From Terrisporobacter sp. (GTDB lineage: Bacteria; Bacillota_A; Clostridia; Peptostreptococcales; Peptostreptococcaceae): DNA of 64,000 bases. Position numbers and translations under genes: made by a program. The stretch is from NCBI GenBank assembly GCA_029851945.1, contig JARKUZ010000062.1, positions 55,075 to 119,074 on the forward strand. The letters run 5' to 3'. Below, in pieces: positions 16,084 through 24,810 of this stretch; the first letter of the stretch is position 1, and each line of letters begins with the position of its first letter. Below the pieces are notes generated by a model. The model had not been told where the DNA came from and searched no databases. It saw only the letters and a list, made by a program, of their open reading frames with translations.

Positions 16084-16371
16084 TTAATCTGTATAAACTG
16101 TTACTAGATATATTGGGTTACTTTGTTTATCCGTTTTATTTAGACTGCCAACACATCCTCCAAAGCATGTATTTCCACTATCACAATATAAAAGCATATC
16201 CAAATAAGTTAAATCTTTATTTTTTACTACAACTTCATATTCTTTCTGTGCATAACCATTTCTGATATTTAGTATGTCAAAATCTTCTTTATTAAGTTCT
16301 TTATATCTTCTATATCTTTTATCCCTTATCTCATCTCCATTTTCTTTGAATGCCCATCCTCCAATATTCAT
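16084..16371 (-). CDS. Hypothetical early phage protein (95 aa)
   Basis: A 95-residue protein starting MNIGGWAFKENGDEIRDKRY, with a Cys pair in GNTCFGGCVGSL near residues 67-78. The ATG lies a few bases after the stop of the upstream gene, whose last codons (AAGGAGGATAAG) supply the ribosome-binding site. No family is recognised. Confidence 0.55.
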   Translation of the reverse strand: MNIGGWAFKENGDEIRDKRYRRYKELNKEDFDILNIRNGYAQKEYEVVVKNKDLTYLDMLLYCDSGNTCFGGCVGSLNKTDKQSNPIYLVTVYTD

Positions 16372-16560
16372 TTACTTATCCTCCTTATTTGTTTGAATTG
16401 CATAATGCTTTCCAGTTTCGATATCTCGCACTGCTAATATAGGTCCTAACTTTTCATGATTATAAATTACAATTCCTATATTGTTTTTCTCGCATATAGT
16501 TTGTATTAAATGCATAACCATTTGCACTTCTATTTTTCTGTTATCATCTTGATTATTCAT
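16372..16560 (-). CDS. Hypothetical early phage protein (62 aa)
   Basis: The ATG at 16560 (MNNQDDNRKIEVQMVMHLIQ) is preferred because GAGG precedes it and because it overlaps the upstream stop like its neighbours; an in-frame GTG lies 15 bases further up. It contains a strand-rich end (AVRDIETGKHYAIQ). No family is recognised. Confidence 0.5.
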   Translation of the reverse strand: MNNQDDNRKIEVQMVMHLIQTICEKNNIGIVIYNHEKLGPILAVRDIETGKHYAIQTNKEDK

Positions 16561-16759
16561 TTGTCGCAACCTCACTTTCTAACCATAATTTGAATCCTAA
16601 GGCACAATCTACATAGCAGACCGGTTCTCCGAATTCTGTATATTGTGAACAAAATTTACATATGTTATCTCGCAAGGTCATTTCACTATCTAATTCTTTT
16701 ATGAATTTTGCTAGTTTTTCAGTACTTTCTGTTATTACATCAAAGTTCGTTTTACTCAT
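16553..16759 (-). CDS. Small Cys-rich early phage protein (68 aa)
   Basis: The ATG at 16759 (MSKTNFDVITESTEKLAKFI) follows GGAGAG. Four Cys are spaced as CKFCSQY...PVCYVDCALGF at about 39-58, a likely metal site. The end, SEVATNE, is coded by the ribosome-binding site of the next gene. No family is recognised. Confidence 0.5.
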   Translation of the reverse strand: MSKTNFDVITESTEKLAKFIKELDSEMTLRDNICKFCSQYTEFGEPVCYVDCALGFKLWLESEVATNE

Positions 16760-17078
16760 TTGTTGCACTCTCCTTTTTTCTATTTTTATAAATTTGACTA
16801 GCACAATCTTTACATATGTTGCATTTGCCATATTTGTTTTGTCTATTTTTAGAGAAATTGTCTAAAGTTAATACATTCTTGCATTTTTTACACTTTCTAA
16901 ATCCTTCGTCTTCGTATCTATGTCTTTTGATTTTGTAATACTTAGCAATTTGACTAACATTCCTTTTACTTGTATCAAATATCAATGCCATTTCTGCTAG
17001 TGTAACTTCCGGATCCATATACATATTTTCTAATAACTCTAAATCTTCAAGAGTCCATCTTTTGTTTTTTCTCTTCAT
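16752..17078 (-). CDS. HTH and zinc-ribbon early phage protein
   Basis: A 108-residue protein. Residues 8-50 form a Myb/SANT-like or ECF-like helix-turn-helix (RWTLEDLELLENMY, TLAEMALIFDTSKRNVSQIA), and residues 60-98 form a zinc ribbon (CKKCKNVL...CNICKDC). The ribbon resembles those found beside endonuclease VII-type phage nucleases. It is probably DNA-binding, perhaps an early regulator. The end, KKESATNE, overlaps the next ribosome-binding site. It follows the Bro-N antirepressor immediately. Confidence 0.55.
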   Translation of the reverse strand: MKRKNKRWTLEDLELLENMYMDPEVTLAEMALIFDTSKRNVSQIAKYYKIKRHRYEDEGFRKCKKCKNVLTLDNFSKNRQNKYGKCNICKDCASQIYKNRKKESATNE

Positions 17079-17087
17079 ATATGTCAC

Positions 17088-17879
17088 CTATATACTTTCA
17101 TATACTCGAGATTCTTCTAATTCTGTTAATAGTTTTTCTAATATTTTTCTCTGCCCTTTTCCAGTAACTCTAGTAGTATGATACACATAAGTACCTTTTG
17201 AATTTTCTAATACACCTTCTCTAACTTCTAAGTAACCATTTCTAAGTGCTTCTTGTTTAGCTTCTGTACCCTTTTGAAACACCCATCCCCATTCTCTCAA
17301 CTTTTTATATAATTGTTTTTCTCCTATTTGAATTGAATGTTTATTACTTAGTATCTTTGCAACTTCTCTTACCAGTAATGAATTTTTACTAGCTGATATT
17401 TGATTTAACATCTTGCTATTTTTTTCTAGCTTGTCCTCTAAATCCTTACTCTTTTGTTGTTCCTCTTTTAACTTAGTTGCTAGCTGGATTAAAAAATCCG
17501 GACTTGTAAGAGCTTTTTCTATTGTATCCTCAGTCATATATGCACCATGTCTTCGTATTGAAGGCAAAACTTCATTTGTTACCCATCTCTTAAACTTTTT
17601 AGCATTTTCTAATTTACTAGATAGTATTAAACTGTATAAACCACTTTCATTTATCATCCAGCTTTCTTGTTCTCTTCCTAACTTATCTGTGATAGGATGC
17701 TTTATCCTGTCATCTTCATCAACATGTCTTGTTATAGCTTTGCTAGGTTCATTGTATTTAAGTACCATTGCTACATCTTTTCCAACAAACCAAGGCTCGT
17801 TATTATTTTCTAAAACTCTTATATCCCCAAACTCATTATTGCTAAATGTCTTGTAACTTTGATATAAACTACTTTTCAT
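17088..17879 (-). CDS. Phage antirepressor, Bro-N type, early copy
   Basis: A 263-residue protein. The Bro-N domain spans about 10-115 (NEFGDIRVLENNNEPWFVGK, WMINESGLYSLILSS, RWVTNEVLPSIRRHGAYM). A coiled-coil linker (EEQQKSKDLEDKLEKN) follows, then a KilA-C-type DNA-binding end (EVAKILSNKHSIQIGEKQLY, THRVTGKGQ-like TTRVTGKGQRKILEKL). In the early region it is placed to counter the CI-like repressor during induction. It shares the Bro-N half with the protein at 8232-8990. Confidence 0.85.
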   Translation of the reverse strand: MKSSLYQSYKTFSNNEFGDIRVLENNNEPWFVGKDVAMVLKYNEPSKAITRHVDEDDRIKHPITDKLGREQESWMINESGLYSLILSSKLENAKKFKRWVTNEVLPSIRRHGAYMTEDTIEKALTSPDFLIQLATKLKEEQQKSKDLEDKLEKNSKMLNQISASKNSLLVREVAKILSNKHSIQIGEKQLYKKLREWGWVFQKGTEAKQEALRNGYLEVREGVLENSKGTYVYHTTRVTGKGQRKILEKLLTELEESRVYESI

Positions 17880-17899
17880 TTGTATTCCCCACTTTCTTT

Positions 17900-17998
17900 T
17901 TATCTTTTGTTTATTAATCTAAAAAGTTCTTCATGTGTCATATTTGGAAATAAACTAATTAGAAATTCTAGTTGTTCCTTTGTCATTATTATTTTCAT
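17900..17998 (-). CDS. Micro-protein (32 aa)
   Basis: A 32-codon frame, MKIIMTKEQLEFLISLFPNM then THEELFRLINKR, with AGAGGTGAT before the ATG. It is a two-helix peptide of unknown function between the antirepressor and the small HTH gene. Confidence 0.4.
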   Translation of the reverse strand: MKIIMTKEQLEFLISLFPNMTHEELFRLINKR

Positions 17999-18017
17999 TT
18001 GTTCATCACCTCTTTTA

Positions 18018-18197
18018 TTAATCGCAAGAATCTAACCAATTTAAAAATGGTTCTGTTGGAATTTTGTAATGACTCCCTATTTTTATAACTTTAAACATAT
18101 TCCCAGTTGCAACAGCTTGTCTTACCAATCCATAAGCTGTTTTTTGAGAAATACCTAAAATTTCTTGAATATCTTTTACTGTTAAAGCCTTCTTCAT
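18018..18197 (-). CDS. Small HTH DNA-binding (excisionase-like) protein
   Basis: A 59-codon protein with a winged helix-turn-helix of the helix-turn-helix-17/excisionase type: LTVKDIQEILGISQKTAYGL, then a wing and FKVIKIGSHYKIPTEPFLNW. Such proteins are excisionases or early regulators in temperate phages. Its place next to the Cro-like gene fits either role. The ATG at 18197 has only a weak ribosome-binding site. Confidence 0.6.
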   Translation of the reverse strand: MKKALTVKDIQEILGISQKTAYGLVRQAVATGNMFKVIKIGSHYKIPTEPFLNWLDSCD

Positions 18198-18259
18198 TTT
18201 CTAATTCACTCCTAATGCTTTTATCTATAAATTCTGTTAAACTACAACTAATCAGTATA

Positions 18260-18280
18260 AAGTTGTTTAATATTCAACTT
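18260..18280. promoter_or_regulatory. Operator copy, AAGTTG-N9-CAACTT
   Basis: A palindromic AAGTTG...CAACTT with a nine-base spacer, identical in arms and spacing to two sites in the divergent lysogeny region at 18517-18537 and 18593-18612. It abuts the stop of the Cro-like gene, upstream of the small HTH gene, so repressor could also act inside the early operon. Confidence 0.5.
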
Positions 18281-18481
18281 TTAAATTAAAAAAATTTTTA
18301 CTACTTCATTATCTGTGAGATTAAAAAATTTTTTTGCCTTTTTTATTTCATCCACAGTAAACTTTGTAATACCTTTTTCTTTTTTACAATAAGAACTTTC
18401 TGAGATACCAAATACTTTTTCCCCCATATTCTTTTGAGTAAAATCATAGTCTATCCTTAATTTTTTCAGTTCTTTGTTCAT
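18281..18481 (-). CDS. Cro-like XRE-family regulator
   Basis: A 66-residue single-domain helix-turn-helix protein (MNKELKKLRIDYDFTQKNMG, FGISESSYCKKEKGITKFTV). It is the first gene leftward from the divergent operator region and faces the CI-like repressor, the usual position of Cro. The ATG at 18481 follows AGAGGTGAT. Confidence 0.75.
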   Translation of the reverse strand: MNKELKKLRIDYDFTQKNMGEKVFGISESSYCKKEKGITKFTVDEIKKAKKFFNLTDNEVVKIFLI

Positions 18482-18664
18482 GTATATCACCTCTAATCTA
18501 TAAGTATATTATTCTTAAGTTGAATTTAGAACAACTTTTATATTTATATAATATTGATTTATTTTCAACTTGTCAAGCGTTTTTATAAAAATAGTTGAAT
18601 GTTTAGCAACTTTTATTTACTTTTATTCAACTTTTAGTAAAATTAAAGATAAGGAGTTGATAAA
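18482..18664. promoter_or_regulatory. Divergent lysogeny/lytic promoter-operator region
   Basis: This 183-base spacer between Cro-like and CI-like genes contains AAGTTG-N9-CAACTT at 18517-18537 and TAGTTG-N9-CAACTT at 18593-18612, plus half-sites TTCAACTT near 18563 and 18624. Spacing and repetition fit a shared repressor/Cro operator controlling the divergent promoters. Confidence 0.65.
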
Positions 18665-19024
18665 ATGAATGATGATTTTGGGCAAAGATTGAAGGAACTT
18701 AGAAAAAGTAAAGGGATTACACAAAAAGAACTTGCTAATATGTTACACCTTAGTGATAAAAGTAGTATAAGCAGGTATGAAAAAGGCCAAAATAGACCTC
18801 AATTCGATGTAATAACTAAAATTGCTGATATTTTAAATGTTAGCTCTGATTATCTACTTGGAAAGACAGATAAAACTACGCCTAAATCTAAATTAGACGA
18901 AGGCATTAAAACTATAGCTGCTCGTAAGATAAATATTAGCGAAGATTTACCTGATGAAGCGATAGATAAAATAAATGAATATATAAGACTTGTGGAATTA
19001 GATTATAAAAACAAAAATAAATAA
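18665..19024 (+). CDS. CI-like prophage repressor (XRE family)
   Basis: A 119-residue repressor. The N-terminal helix-turn-helix covers about residues 6-62 (LKELRKSKGITQKELANMLH, SSISRYEKGQNRPQF, ILNVSSDYLLGKTD). The short C-terminal part is helical, without a LexA-type peptidase domain, so inactivation probably depends on the ImmA-like protease encoded next. GGAG lies seven bases before the ATG, and a terminator follows at 19065. Confidence 0.85.
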   Translation: MNDDFGQRLKELRKSKGITQKELANMLHLSDKSSISRYEKGQNRPQFDVITKIADILNVSSDYLLGKTDKTTPKSKLDEGIKTIAARKINISEDLPDEAIDKINEYIRLVELDYKNKNK

Positions 19025-19064
19025 TATAAAAATACAAAATTAAAATTTAAAACAATAAATAATT

Positions 19065-19085
19065 AGCAGTTATACTGCTTTTTAT
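19065..19085 (+). terminator. Terminator after CI-like repressor
   Basis: AGCAGT/ACTGCT stem with a 3-base loop followed by TTTTTAT on the plus strand, between the repressor and the ImmA-like protease gene. Confidence 0.65.
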
Positions 19086-19153
19086 TTATATCTTTTAATC
19101 GAACATACATTCTCTAAATAACACATATGTTCTTTTAAAAAAAGGGGGAGAAT

Positions 19154-19657
19154 ATGACAAAACTTGAAAAATTATATGATTTAGCACATAAAAACAATAT
19201 CGCTATTCATTTTTTTGACTTAACAGAAGTGGGGGTACTAGGTCTAAATATTGAAAAAGAAGGATTACATCATATGATTTTTTTAGATTTAAAACTAAAA
19301 AGTAATAATGATTTACATCTAGAAGTATTAGCACATGAGTTAGGTCATTACTTCACAACCGTAGGGAATACATTAAACAATAAAAATTATAGGGATAGAT
19401 TATATAATAATAAATTTGAAAATAAAGCAGATAAATGGGCCTGTGAGTTTCTTATAACCGAAGAGGAGATAATTGATACTTTAAATAAAAATATAACTAA
19501 TATATATGACATAGCCGAGTATTTAGGTGTTCCTTTGAATATTCTAAAAAAAAGATTAGAATATTTATCACTTCAAAAACAAAGTATAAAAGTAAGTGAT
19601 AATAAATATCTGATACTTACTAATCTCCCAAATATATATTTTTACGAGAGTTTTTAA
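19154..19657 (+). CDS. immA: ImmA/IrrE-family metallopeptidase
   Basis: A 167-residue zinc peptidase with HELGHYF at residues 61-67 and a downstream ENKADKWACEFLI segment that supplies the third ligand. ImmA in ICEBs1 cleaves the ImmR repressor, and the pairing with a short XRE repressor one gene upstream suggests the same induction switch here. GGGGGAG precedes the ATG. The integrase gene follows within 20 bases. Confidence 0.85.
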   Translation: MTKLEKLYDLAHKNNIAIHFFDLTEVGVLGLNIEKEGLHHMIFLDLKLKSNNDLHLEVLAHELGHYFTTVGNTLNNKNYRDRLYNNKFENKADKWACEFLITEEEIIDTLNKNITNIYDIAEYLGVPLNILKKRLEYLSLQKQSIKVSDNKYLILTNLPNIYFYESF

Positions 19658-19673
19658 GAAAGTGAGTGATAGC

Positions 19674-20813
19674 ATGTTAAATAATTATAATATTATAAGT
19701 ACATTCGTGAGAAAAAGAGGCGAAAACTACAATGTATATATAGAGTATATTGATGAAAACGGAAAATCAAAGCAAAAAAGTATAGGAAAATATAAAACAA
19801 AAAAAGAAGCAGATAAACACCTTATAGATTTAAAAAGTTCTATTAATAATAATAGATTTATCATGAGTAAAGACATAACTCTTGTAGAAAGATGTTATAA
19901 ATATGTTGAAGACAATAAAGATGAGTGGTCTCCTTATACCACATTAAATCGAAATAGTTGGATAAAAAATCAAATACAAGACTTTTTTAAAGATACATTA
20001 TTAAGAGATCTAACAATCTATCAATGTCAACAATTTTATAATTATCTTCTGAGAAACTACTCTTCTGAGAGTGTTAAAACTAGATATGGTTTTTTTAATG
20101 CGGTTTTAAATGAATGTTATAGATTAAAAGAAATTCAAGAAAACCCATGTGATTTTATCAAAACCTCTAAAAAGGAAAATAAAAATAATATCAATGTGTA
20201 TACTAGAGAAGAAGTAATAGATTTAATAGAAAAGTTAAATGGTCACTTTATAGAAATACCAATTTTATTAATGTTACTTCTTGGACTTAGAAAAGGTGAA
20301 GCAGTTGGGTTGCAATGGCAGGATATAGATTTTGAAAATAATATAATTAATATTAATAAGACATTAGTCTATGTTGATCGCGAAATATTATTAAAAGAAC
20401 CTAAAACAGAAGATTCAAAACGTAGCATACATGCTCCTATAGAGTTAATGGAAAAATTAAAAAAAGAAAAATTAAGACAAAATAAATTAAAATTAGAAGG
20501 CGTGCTTGAAAACGAATATAATCTTGTATGCTTATCACCACATATGAGACCTTATGTCCATACAAGATTAAATCATAGATTTACAAAGTTTTGTAAAAAA
20601 TATAAAGTTAGAGAAATAAGAATTCATGATTTAAGACATACAAATGCTTCTCTATTACTTCTAGGAAATACAAACATGAAGGTTGTATCAGAAAGGCTTG
20701 GTCATTCTGACATAAAAATAACTATGAATAAGTATAGTCATGTATTAGAAGAAATGGATAAAAAGGCAAGTGAAAATCTAAGCAAGTTGTTATATAAAAA
20801 ATATACATTGTAA
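19674..20813 (+). CDS. int: Tyrosine integrase
   Basis: About 379 residues. The N-terminal arm-binding AP2-like domain (VRKRGENYNVYIEYID..., KSKQKSIGKYKTKKEADKHL) and a core-binding domain precede the catalytic domain. That domain has Arg in LLGLRKGEAVGL, HDLRHTNAS (His-x-x-Arg) and LGHSDIKITMNKYSHV (His and the Tyr nucleophile). The ATG at 19674 is taken; an in-frame GTG 12 bases upstream is possible. It is the last prophage gene and points at the chromosome junction. Confidence 0.93.
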   Translation: MLNNYNIISTFVRKRGENYNVYIEYIDENGKSKQKSIGKYKTKKEADKHLIDLKSSINNNRFIMSKDITLVERCYKYVEDNKDEWSPYTTLNRNSWIKNQIQDFFKDTLLRDLTIYQCQQFYNYLLRNYSSESVKTRYGFFNAVLNECYRLKEIQENPCDFIKTSKKENKNNINVYTREEVIDLIEKLNGHFIEIPILLMLLLGLRKGEAVGLQWQDIDFENNIININKTLVYVDREILLKEPKTEDSKRSIHAPIELMEKLKKEKLRQNKLKLEGVLENEYNLVCLSPHMRPYVHTRLNHRFTKFCKKYKVREIRIHDLRHTNASLLLLGNTNMKVVSERLGHSDIKITMNKYSHVLEEMDKKASENLSKLLYKKYTL

Positions 20814-20819
20814 TAACTT

Positions 20820-20960
20820 CCAGTAATTTTTAGTCAGTTTTAATGTCAGTATTTTATCATTGTCAGTAAAATGACAGTTAAATACTTACCATTTTTTACT
20901 AATGAATATTGATAGAAATTAGTGGTGAGCACATTCTTATAAAAGTACATCACCACTTAA
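20820..20960. other. Probable att region with integrase arm-type repeats
   Basis: Directly after the integrase stop, GTCAGT-type repeats occur at about 20833, 20845 and 20862, with an inverted GACAG near 20873. These are plausible arm-binding sites. An inverted repeat AGTGGTGA/TCACCACT at about 20922-20957 lies between these and the RpiR-family gene. The core att sequence cannot be fixed because the other prophage end is outside the window. Confidence 0.4.
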
Positions 20961-20970
20961 TAACCATTAT

Positions 20971-21846
20971 TTATTCATAAATGGAATATTCTTCCCAAAT
21001 TTGTTCTAAATCATCAAAATATGTTTTAATTTCTTCCTTCTCTTTCATACCTACTGATATGGCTAAAGCGTTAGCTATAGTCATAGCTGGTACTAATGAA
21101 TCTACGAAAGATGCCATATTACTCTTAACAAGTAAAGTATTATCAGATAAACATGCAACAGGTGCAAAATAACTATCAGTTATAGAAATTATATGAGCTC
21201 CCTTACTTTTTGCATAATCTACAACTTGATATGATTTTTTCGAATATCTAGGGAAACTAAATGCTATAACTACATCTTCTTCATTTATACGAACTATTTG
21301 CTCAAAAACATCCCCCATATCCATTCTTATTATATGTACGTTATCTAAAATTAAATCTAAATAAAAACCTAAGTATTGTGCTATGACATAAGAACTTCTC
21401 ATACCTAATATGTATATTTTTCTAGCCTTTAAAATCTCTTCAGAAGCATCTTTGAATGCTTTAGAATCAATCTCTTCTAATGTCCCTCTAATATTATCTA
21501 TATCACTTTTTAAAACTTTACTAAGAATTGTAGCATCATCGGAATAATCTTGATTAGACATTTCAACTCTTTGTACAGTTGTAAGTTTATTTTTTATAAG
21601 CTCTTGCAATGCATCTTGTAATTTAGGATATCCTGAATAACCAAGAGCATTTGCAAATCTAACTACTGTCGATTCACTAACACCTACAGTCTCTCCTAAT
21701 TTACTTGCAGTCATAAAAGCAACTTTATCATAATTCTTTATAATATATTGCGCTATTAACTTTTGACCTTTACTCATTTTTGAGTAACGTGCTTGTATAA
21801 TTGAAATTAATTGTTTACTATCATTTACATTATTCTTTAATTCCAT
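20971..21846 (-). CDS. RpiR/MurR-family transcriptional regulator
   Basis: A 291-residue regulator. The N-terminal helix-turn-helix spans about residues 10-85 (YIIKNYDKVAFMTASKLGE, VGVSESTVVRFANALGYSGY), and a SIS sugar-phosphate-binding domain covers about 120-265 (KIYILGMRSSYVIAQYLGFY, VVIAFSFPRYSKKSYQVVDY, HIISITDSYFAPVA). Such proteins control amino-sugar or sugar-phosphate genes, but none is adjacent. It is the first chromosomal gene beside the prophage. Confidence 0.88.
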   Translation of the reverse strand: MELKNNVNDSKQLISIIQARYSKMSKGQKLIAQYIIKNYDKVAFMTASKLGETVGVSESTVVRFANALGYSGYPKLQDALQELIKNKLTTVQRVEMSNQDYSDDATILSKVLKSDIDNIRGTLEEIDSKAFKDASEEILKARKIYILGMRSSYVIAQYLGFYLDLILDNVHIIRMDMGDVFEQIVRINEEDVVIAFSFPRYSKKSYQVVDYAKSKGAHIISITDSYFAPVACLSDNTLLVKSNMASFVDSLVPAMTIANALAISVGMKEKEEIKTYFDDLEQIWEEYSIYE

Positions 21847-21974
21847 AATATGCTCCTCTTCTTCGTAAAAAACATGTCATAATTTTATAATTAATAATTC
21901 TAATAACTTCATTATAACACTATTTATCAACAAGATAATTAACATTATTAGAATTTTTTAAAATTATAATATTT

Positions 21975-22550
21975 CTATCCTTTTTTCTCTATTAAAATTA
22001 ATTCTGGTGGATTATTTATTTGATTTGTAAATTCCATATGTAAAACATTAAATTCATTTTGATCTAACCTGTTTAAATATTCACTTATGTAATTTTTTTC
22101 TTCCATCCCACCTTCATGTCCAGTGTATATTGCAATACTAATAACTCCATTAGGCTTTAATAAACTTAAACTTTTCTTTATAGCTTCTAGAGTTGTATAT
22201 GGTTTCGTTATTATTTGATGTTTAGCTCTAGGTAAGTAACCTAAATTAAAAACTACACAAGCTACGTTTTCTTTAACATATTGATCTAGATTCTCATGAC
22301 CATCAAGTATAAGTTCTATTATATTATTCATATTTTCTTTTTCAACTTTTTTTCTAGTTGATTTTAAAGCTTCTTCTTGAACATCAAAAGCATATACTTT
22401 ACCATTTTCACCTACTAACTTACCAAGATAAATAGTGTCGTATCCATTTCCCATAGTTGCATCTACTACAACATCATCTTTATTTATAATTTTATCTAAA
22501 AAAAGCTTATTTACTTCTGTGATTTTATTTATATATTTTGCTCTTAACAT
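21975..22550 (-). CDS. mnmM: tRNA wobble-uridine methyltransferase MnmM (YtqB family)
   Basis: A 191-residue class I SAM-dependent methyltransferase. Motif I is VVVDATMGNGYDTIYLG near 27-43; the acidic ligand lies in VYAFDVQEEAL; NLGYLPRAKHQI and YTGHEGGMEEK are typical of the YtqB family. This family has been assigned to the last step of mnm5s2U formation in tRNA of many Firmicutes. The gene follows rluB by nine bases in an RNA-modification pair. Confidence 0.85.
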   Translation of the reverse strand: MLRAKYINKITEVNKLFLDKIINKDDVVVDATMGNGYDTIYLGKLVGENGKVYAFDVQEEALKSTRKKVEKENMNNIIELILDGHENLDQYVKENVACVVFNLGYLPRAKHQIITKPYTTLEAIKKSLSLLKPNGVISIAIYTGHEGGMEEKNYISEYLNRLDQNEFNVLHMEFTNQINNPPELILIEKKG

Positions 22551-22559
22551 TTTTCACCT

Positions 22560-23273
22560 CTAAATATTTTTTAAGTATCTAATCTCATCCTCTGTTAAAT
22601 ATCTGTATTCTCCTACTTTACAATTTTTTAAGTTAATTTTACCCATAGCCACTCTTTTTAACCTTAATACAGGGTGATTAATAGCTTTACACATTTTTCT
22701 AACTTGCCTATTTTTCCCTTCGTGTATTTTTATTTCTAAAGTAGATATATTTTTTACTCCATCTGAATCTAATACTTTTAACTTGGCAGGTGCCGTTTTA
22801 TAATCCTCTATATATAAACCTTCTCTAAAGTTTTTCATTTCATCTTCTGTTAAAATACCTTTTACTTTAGCCACATAAGTTTTATCTATTTCGTGCTTAG
22901 GGTGTGTTAATTTATAAGTTAAATCTCCATCATTAGTTAATAATAAAAGCCCACTTGTTTCATAGTCAAGTCTACCCACTGGAAATACCCTTTCTTTAAC
23001 ATCACTTAGTAAATCAATTACACTAGGCCTATCAAATTGATCTTTAACAGTTGTTATATACCCTTCTGGTTTATTTAATAGTAAATACACTAGTTTTTCA
23101 TCTAAAGTAATCTTTACATTATTAACTTCCACCATATCTTTATTTTCATCAACTTTATAGGATAACTCTTCTATTATTTTTCCATTTACTTTAACTTTTC
23201 CATCTAAAATAAGTTCTTCTGCTTTTCTTCTAGATGCTACTCCACAAGATGCTATATATTTATTAATTCTCAT
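22560..23273 (-). CDS. rluB: 23S rRNA pseudouridine synthase RluB
   Basis: A 237-residue RsuA/RluB-family enzyme. An N-terminal S4 RNA-binding domain (MRINKYIASCGVASRRKAEE) is followed by the catalytic GRLDYETSGLLLLTNDG with its Asp nucleophile, and a KNRQVRKMCKAINHPVLRL segment. The expected product is pseudouridine at the 2605-type position of 23S rRNA. GGAG precedes the ATG; mnmM follows in the same unit. Confidence 0.92.
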   Translation of the reverse strand: MRINKYIASCGVASRRKAEELILDGKVKVNGKIIEELSYKVDENKDMVEVNNVKITLDEKLVYLLLNKPEGYITTVKDQFDRPSVIDLLSDVKERVFPVGRLDYETSGLLLLTNDGDLTYKLTHPKHEIDKTYVAKVKGILTEDEMKNFREGLYIEDYKTAPAKLKVLDSDGVKNISTLEIKIHEGKNRQVRKMCKAINHPVLRLKRVAMGKINLKNCKVGEYRYLTEDEIRYLKNI

Positions 23274-23501
23274 TTGTTCTCCTTTTCATTATTAAATATT
23301 TCAATTTTAAATTATGTCCATAGTAAATACTAATATATGTATCAAATTTCTACAAGATAATTTTTCTATATATATGTATTTTTTATTATACAACTTTAAT
23401 TTTATCCTATTTTCTTAGTATTGCTGTATTTTAATAAAAATATAATAATACTTCATCTATTTGAATTCTTCACTATGAATATAAAATATATATTATTTTA
23501 A

Positions 23502-23541
23502 GAAAAAAGAGTAAGCCCATAATGTTATGAGTTTACTCTTT
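23502..23541 (-). terminator. Terminator downstream of argG
   Basis: An imperfect long stem (AGAGTAA...TTACTCT with an inner CATAA/TTATG) is followed by six T on the minus strand, directly after the argG stop. Confidence 0.7.
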
Positions 23542-23545
23542 TATT

Positions 23546-24769
23546 TTATTTAGATACTTTATAATTATTTTTTAACTTATTATCTTTCATTGCATTTATC
23601 TTTAATGGTAGAGTAAATAAATTTATAAATCCTTCAGCATCTTTATGGTCGTATAACTCGCTATCTCCAAATGATGATATACTTTCATCGTATAAAGCAT
23701 TATCCGTAAATATACCTGCAGGCTTTATATTACCTTTATATAGTCTTAATTTAACAGATCCAGTTACATTTTCCTGAGTCTCATCCATAAATGCACTTAT
23801 CGCTTTGCATGCTTTTGAGTACCATTTACCATTATAAATTAAATCAGCATATTCTAATGATAATCTTTGTTTTAAATGAAGAGAATCTTTATCTAGTGTA
23901 GCACTTTCTAAAAAATTATGAGCTGCATATAATATTTCCCCTCCTGGAGTCTCATATATCCCTCTTGATTTCATCCCCACTAGTCTATTTTCTAATATTT
24001 CTACTATACCTATGCCATGTTTACATCCCAATTTATCTAATTTTTCTAATAACTCAACAGGTGATAATTCTTCATCATTAACTTTTTTAGGTATTCCTTG
24101 CTCAAAGTAGATATTTACATATTCTGGAGTATTACATGCATCTAAAGGATCCATAGTTTTTTTGTAAATATCTTTTTTATGCTCATTTTCTAGGCATTCT
24201 ATATCTCCGCCTTCAGTAGAAACATGGAATAAGTTATCATCTACTGAATATATTTTTTTCTTTGTAGCTACAACTGGAATATTATGCTCATTAGCATAAT
24301 CAATAGCATCTTCTCTTGATTTAATATCCCACATTCTCCATGGAGCTATAACTTTTATAGATGGATCTAAAGCAGCTATTGTTCCTTCAAATCTTACTTG
24401 ATCATTTCCTTTGCCTGTACATCCATGACAAATATATTTAGCACTTTATTTATGAGCTATATCTACTAATTTTTTTGCTATTATAGGTCTTGCAAGAGCT
24501 GTTCCAAGTAAATATCTTCCTTCATATTTAGCTTCAGCTTTTATTGCTGCATATATTGTAGTAGTTATAAATTCTTCTTTTAAATCTTCACAATTTGCTT
24601 TTATTGCTCCACTAGCTATTGCTTTTTCATGAATTTGTTCCATATCATCATCTTGACCTACATTTGCACAAACTGCTATTACATCTATATCATAATTTTC
24701 TTTTAACCATGGTATTATTATTGATGTATCAAGTCCTCCCGAGTATGCTAAAACAACTTTTTCTTTCAT
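23546..24769 (-). pseudogene. argG: Argininosuccinate synthase broken by an in-frame stop
   Basis: The full frame would be 407 residues, the normal ArgG length: an N-terminal ATP-pyrophosphatase loop ([12 protein letters not shown]) at residues 5-16, then [17 protein letters not shown] and the C-terminal synthase domain. Codon 108 (24446-24448) is TAA between DIAHK and SAKYIC, where relatives normally carry Glu, so one G-to-T change explains it. Both halves are otherwise intact. ATG at 24769 follows GGGGG. No argH is adjacent. A T-box leader and promoter remain upstream. Confidence 0.88.
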
Positions 24770-24810
24770 TTTTAATCCCCCTTTTATAATTGAACTATTT
24801 TTAAGTAATA

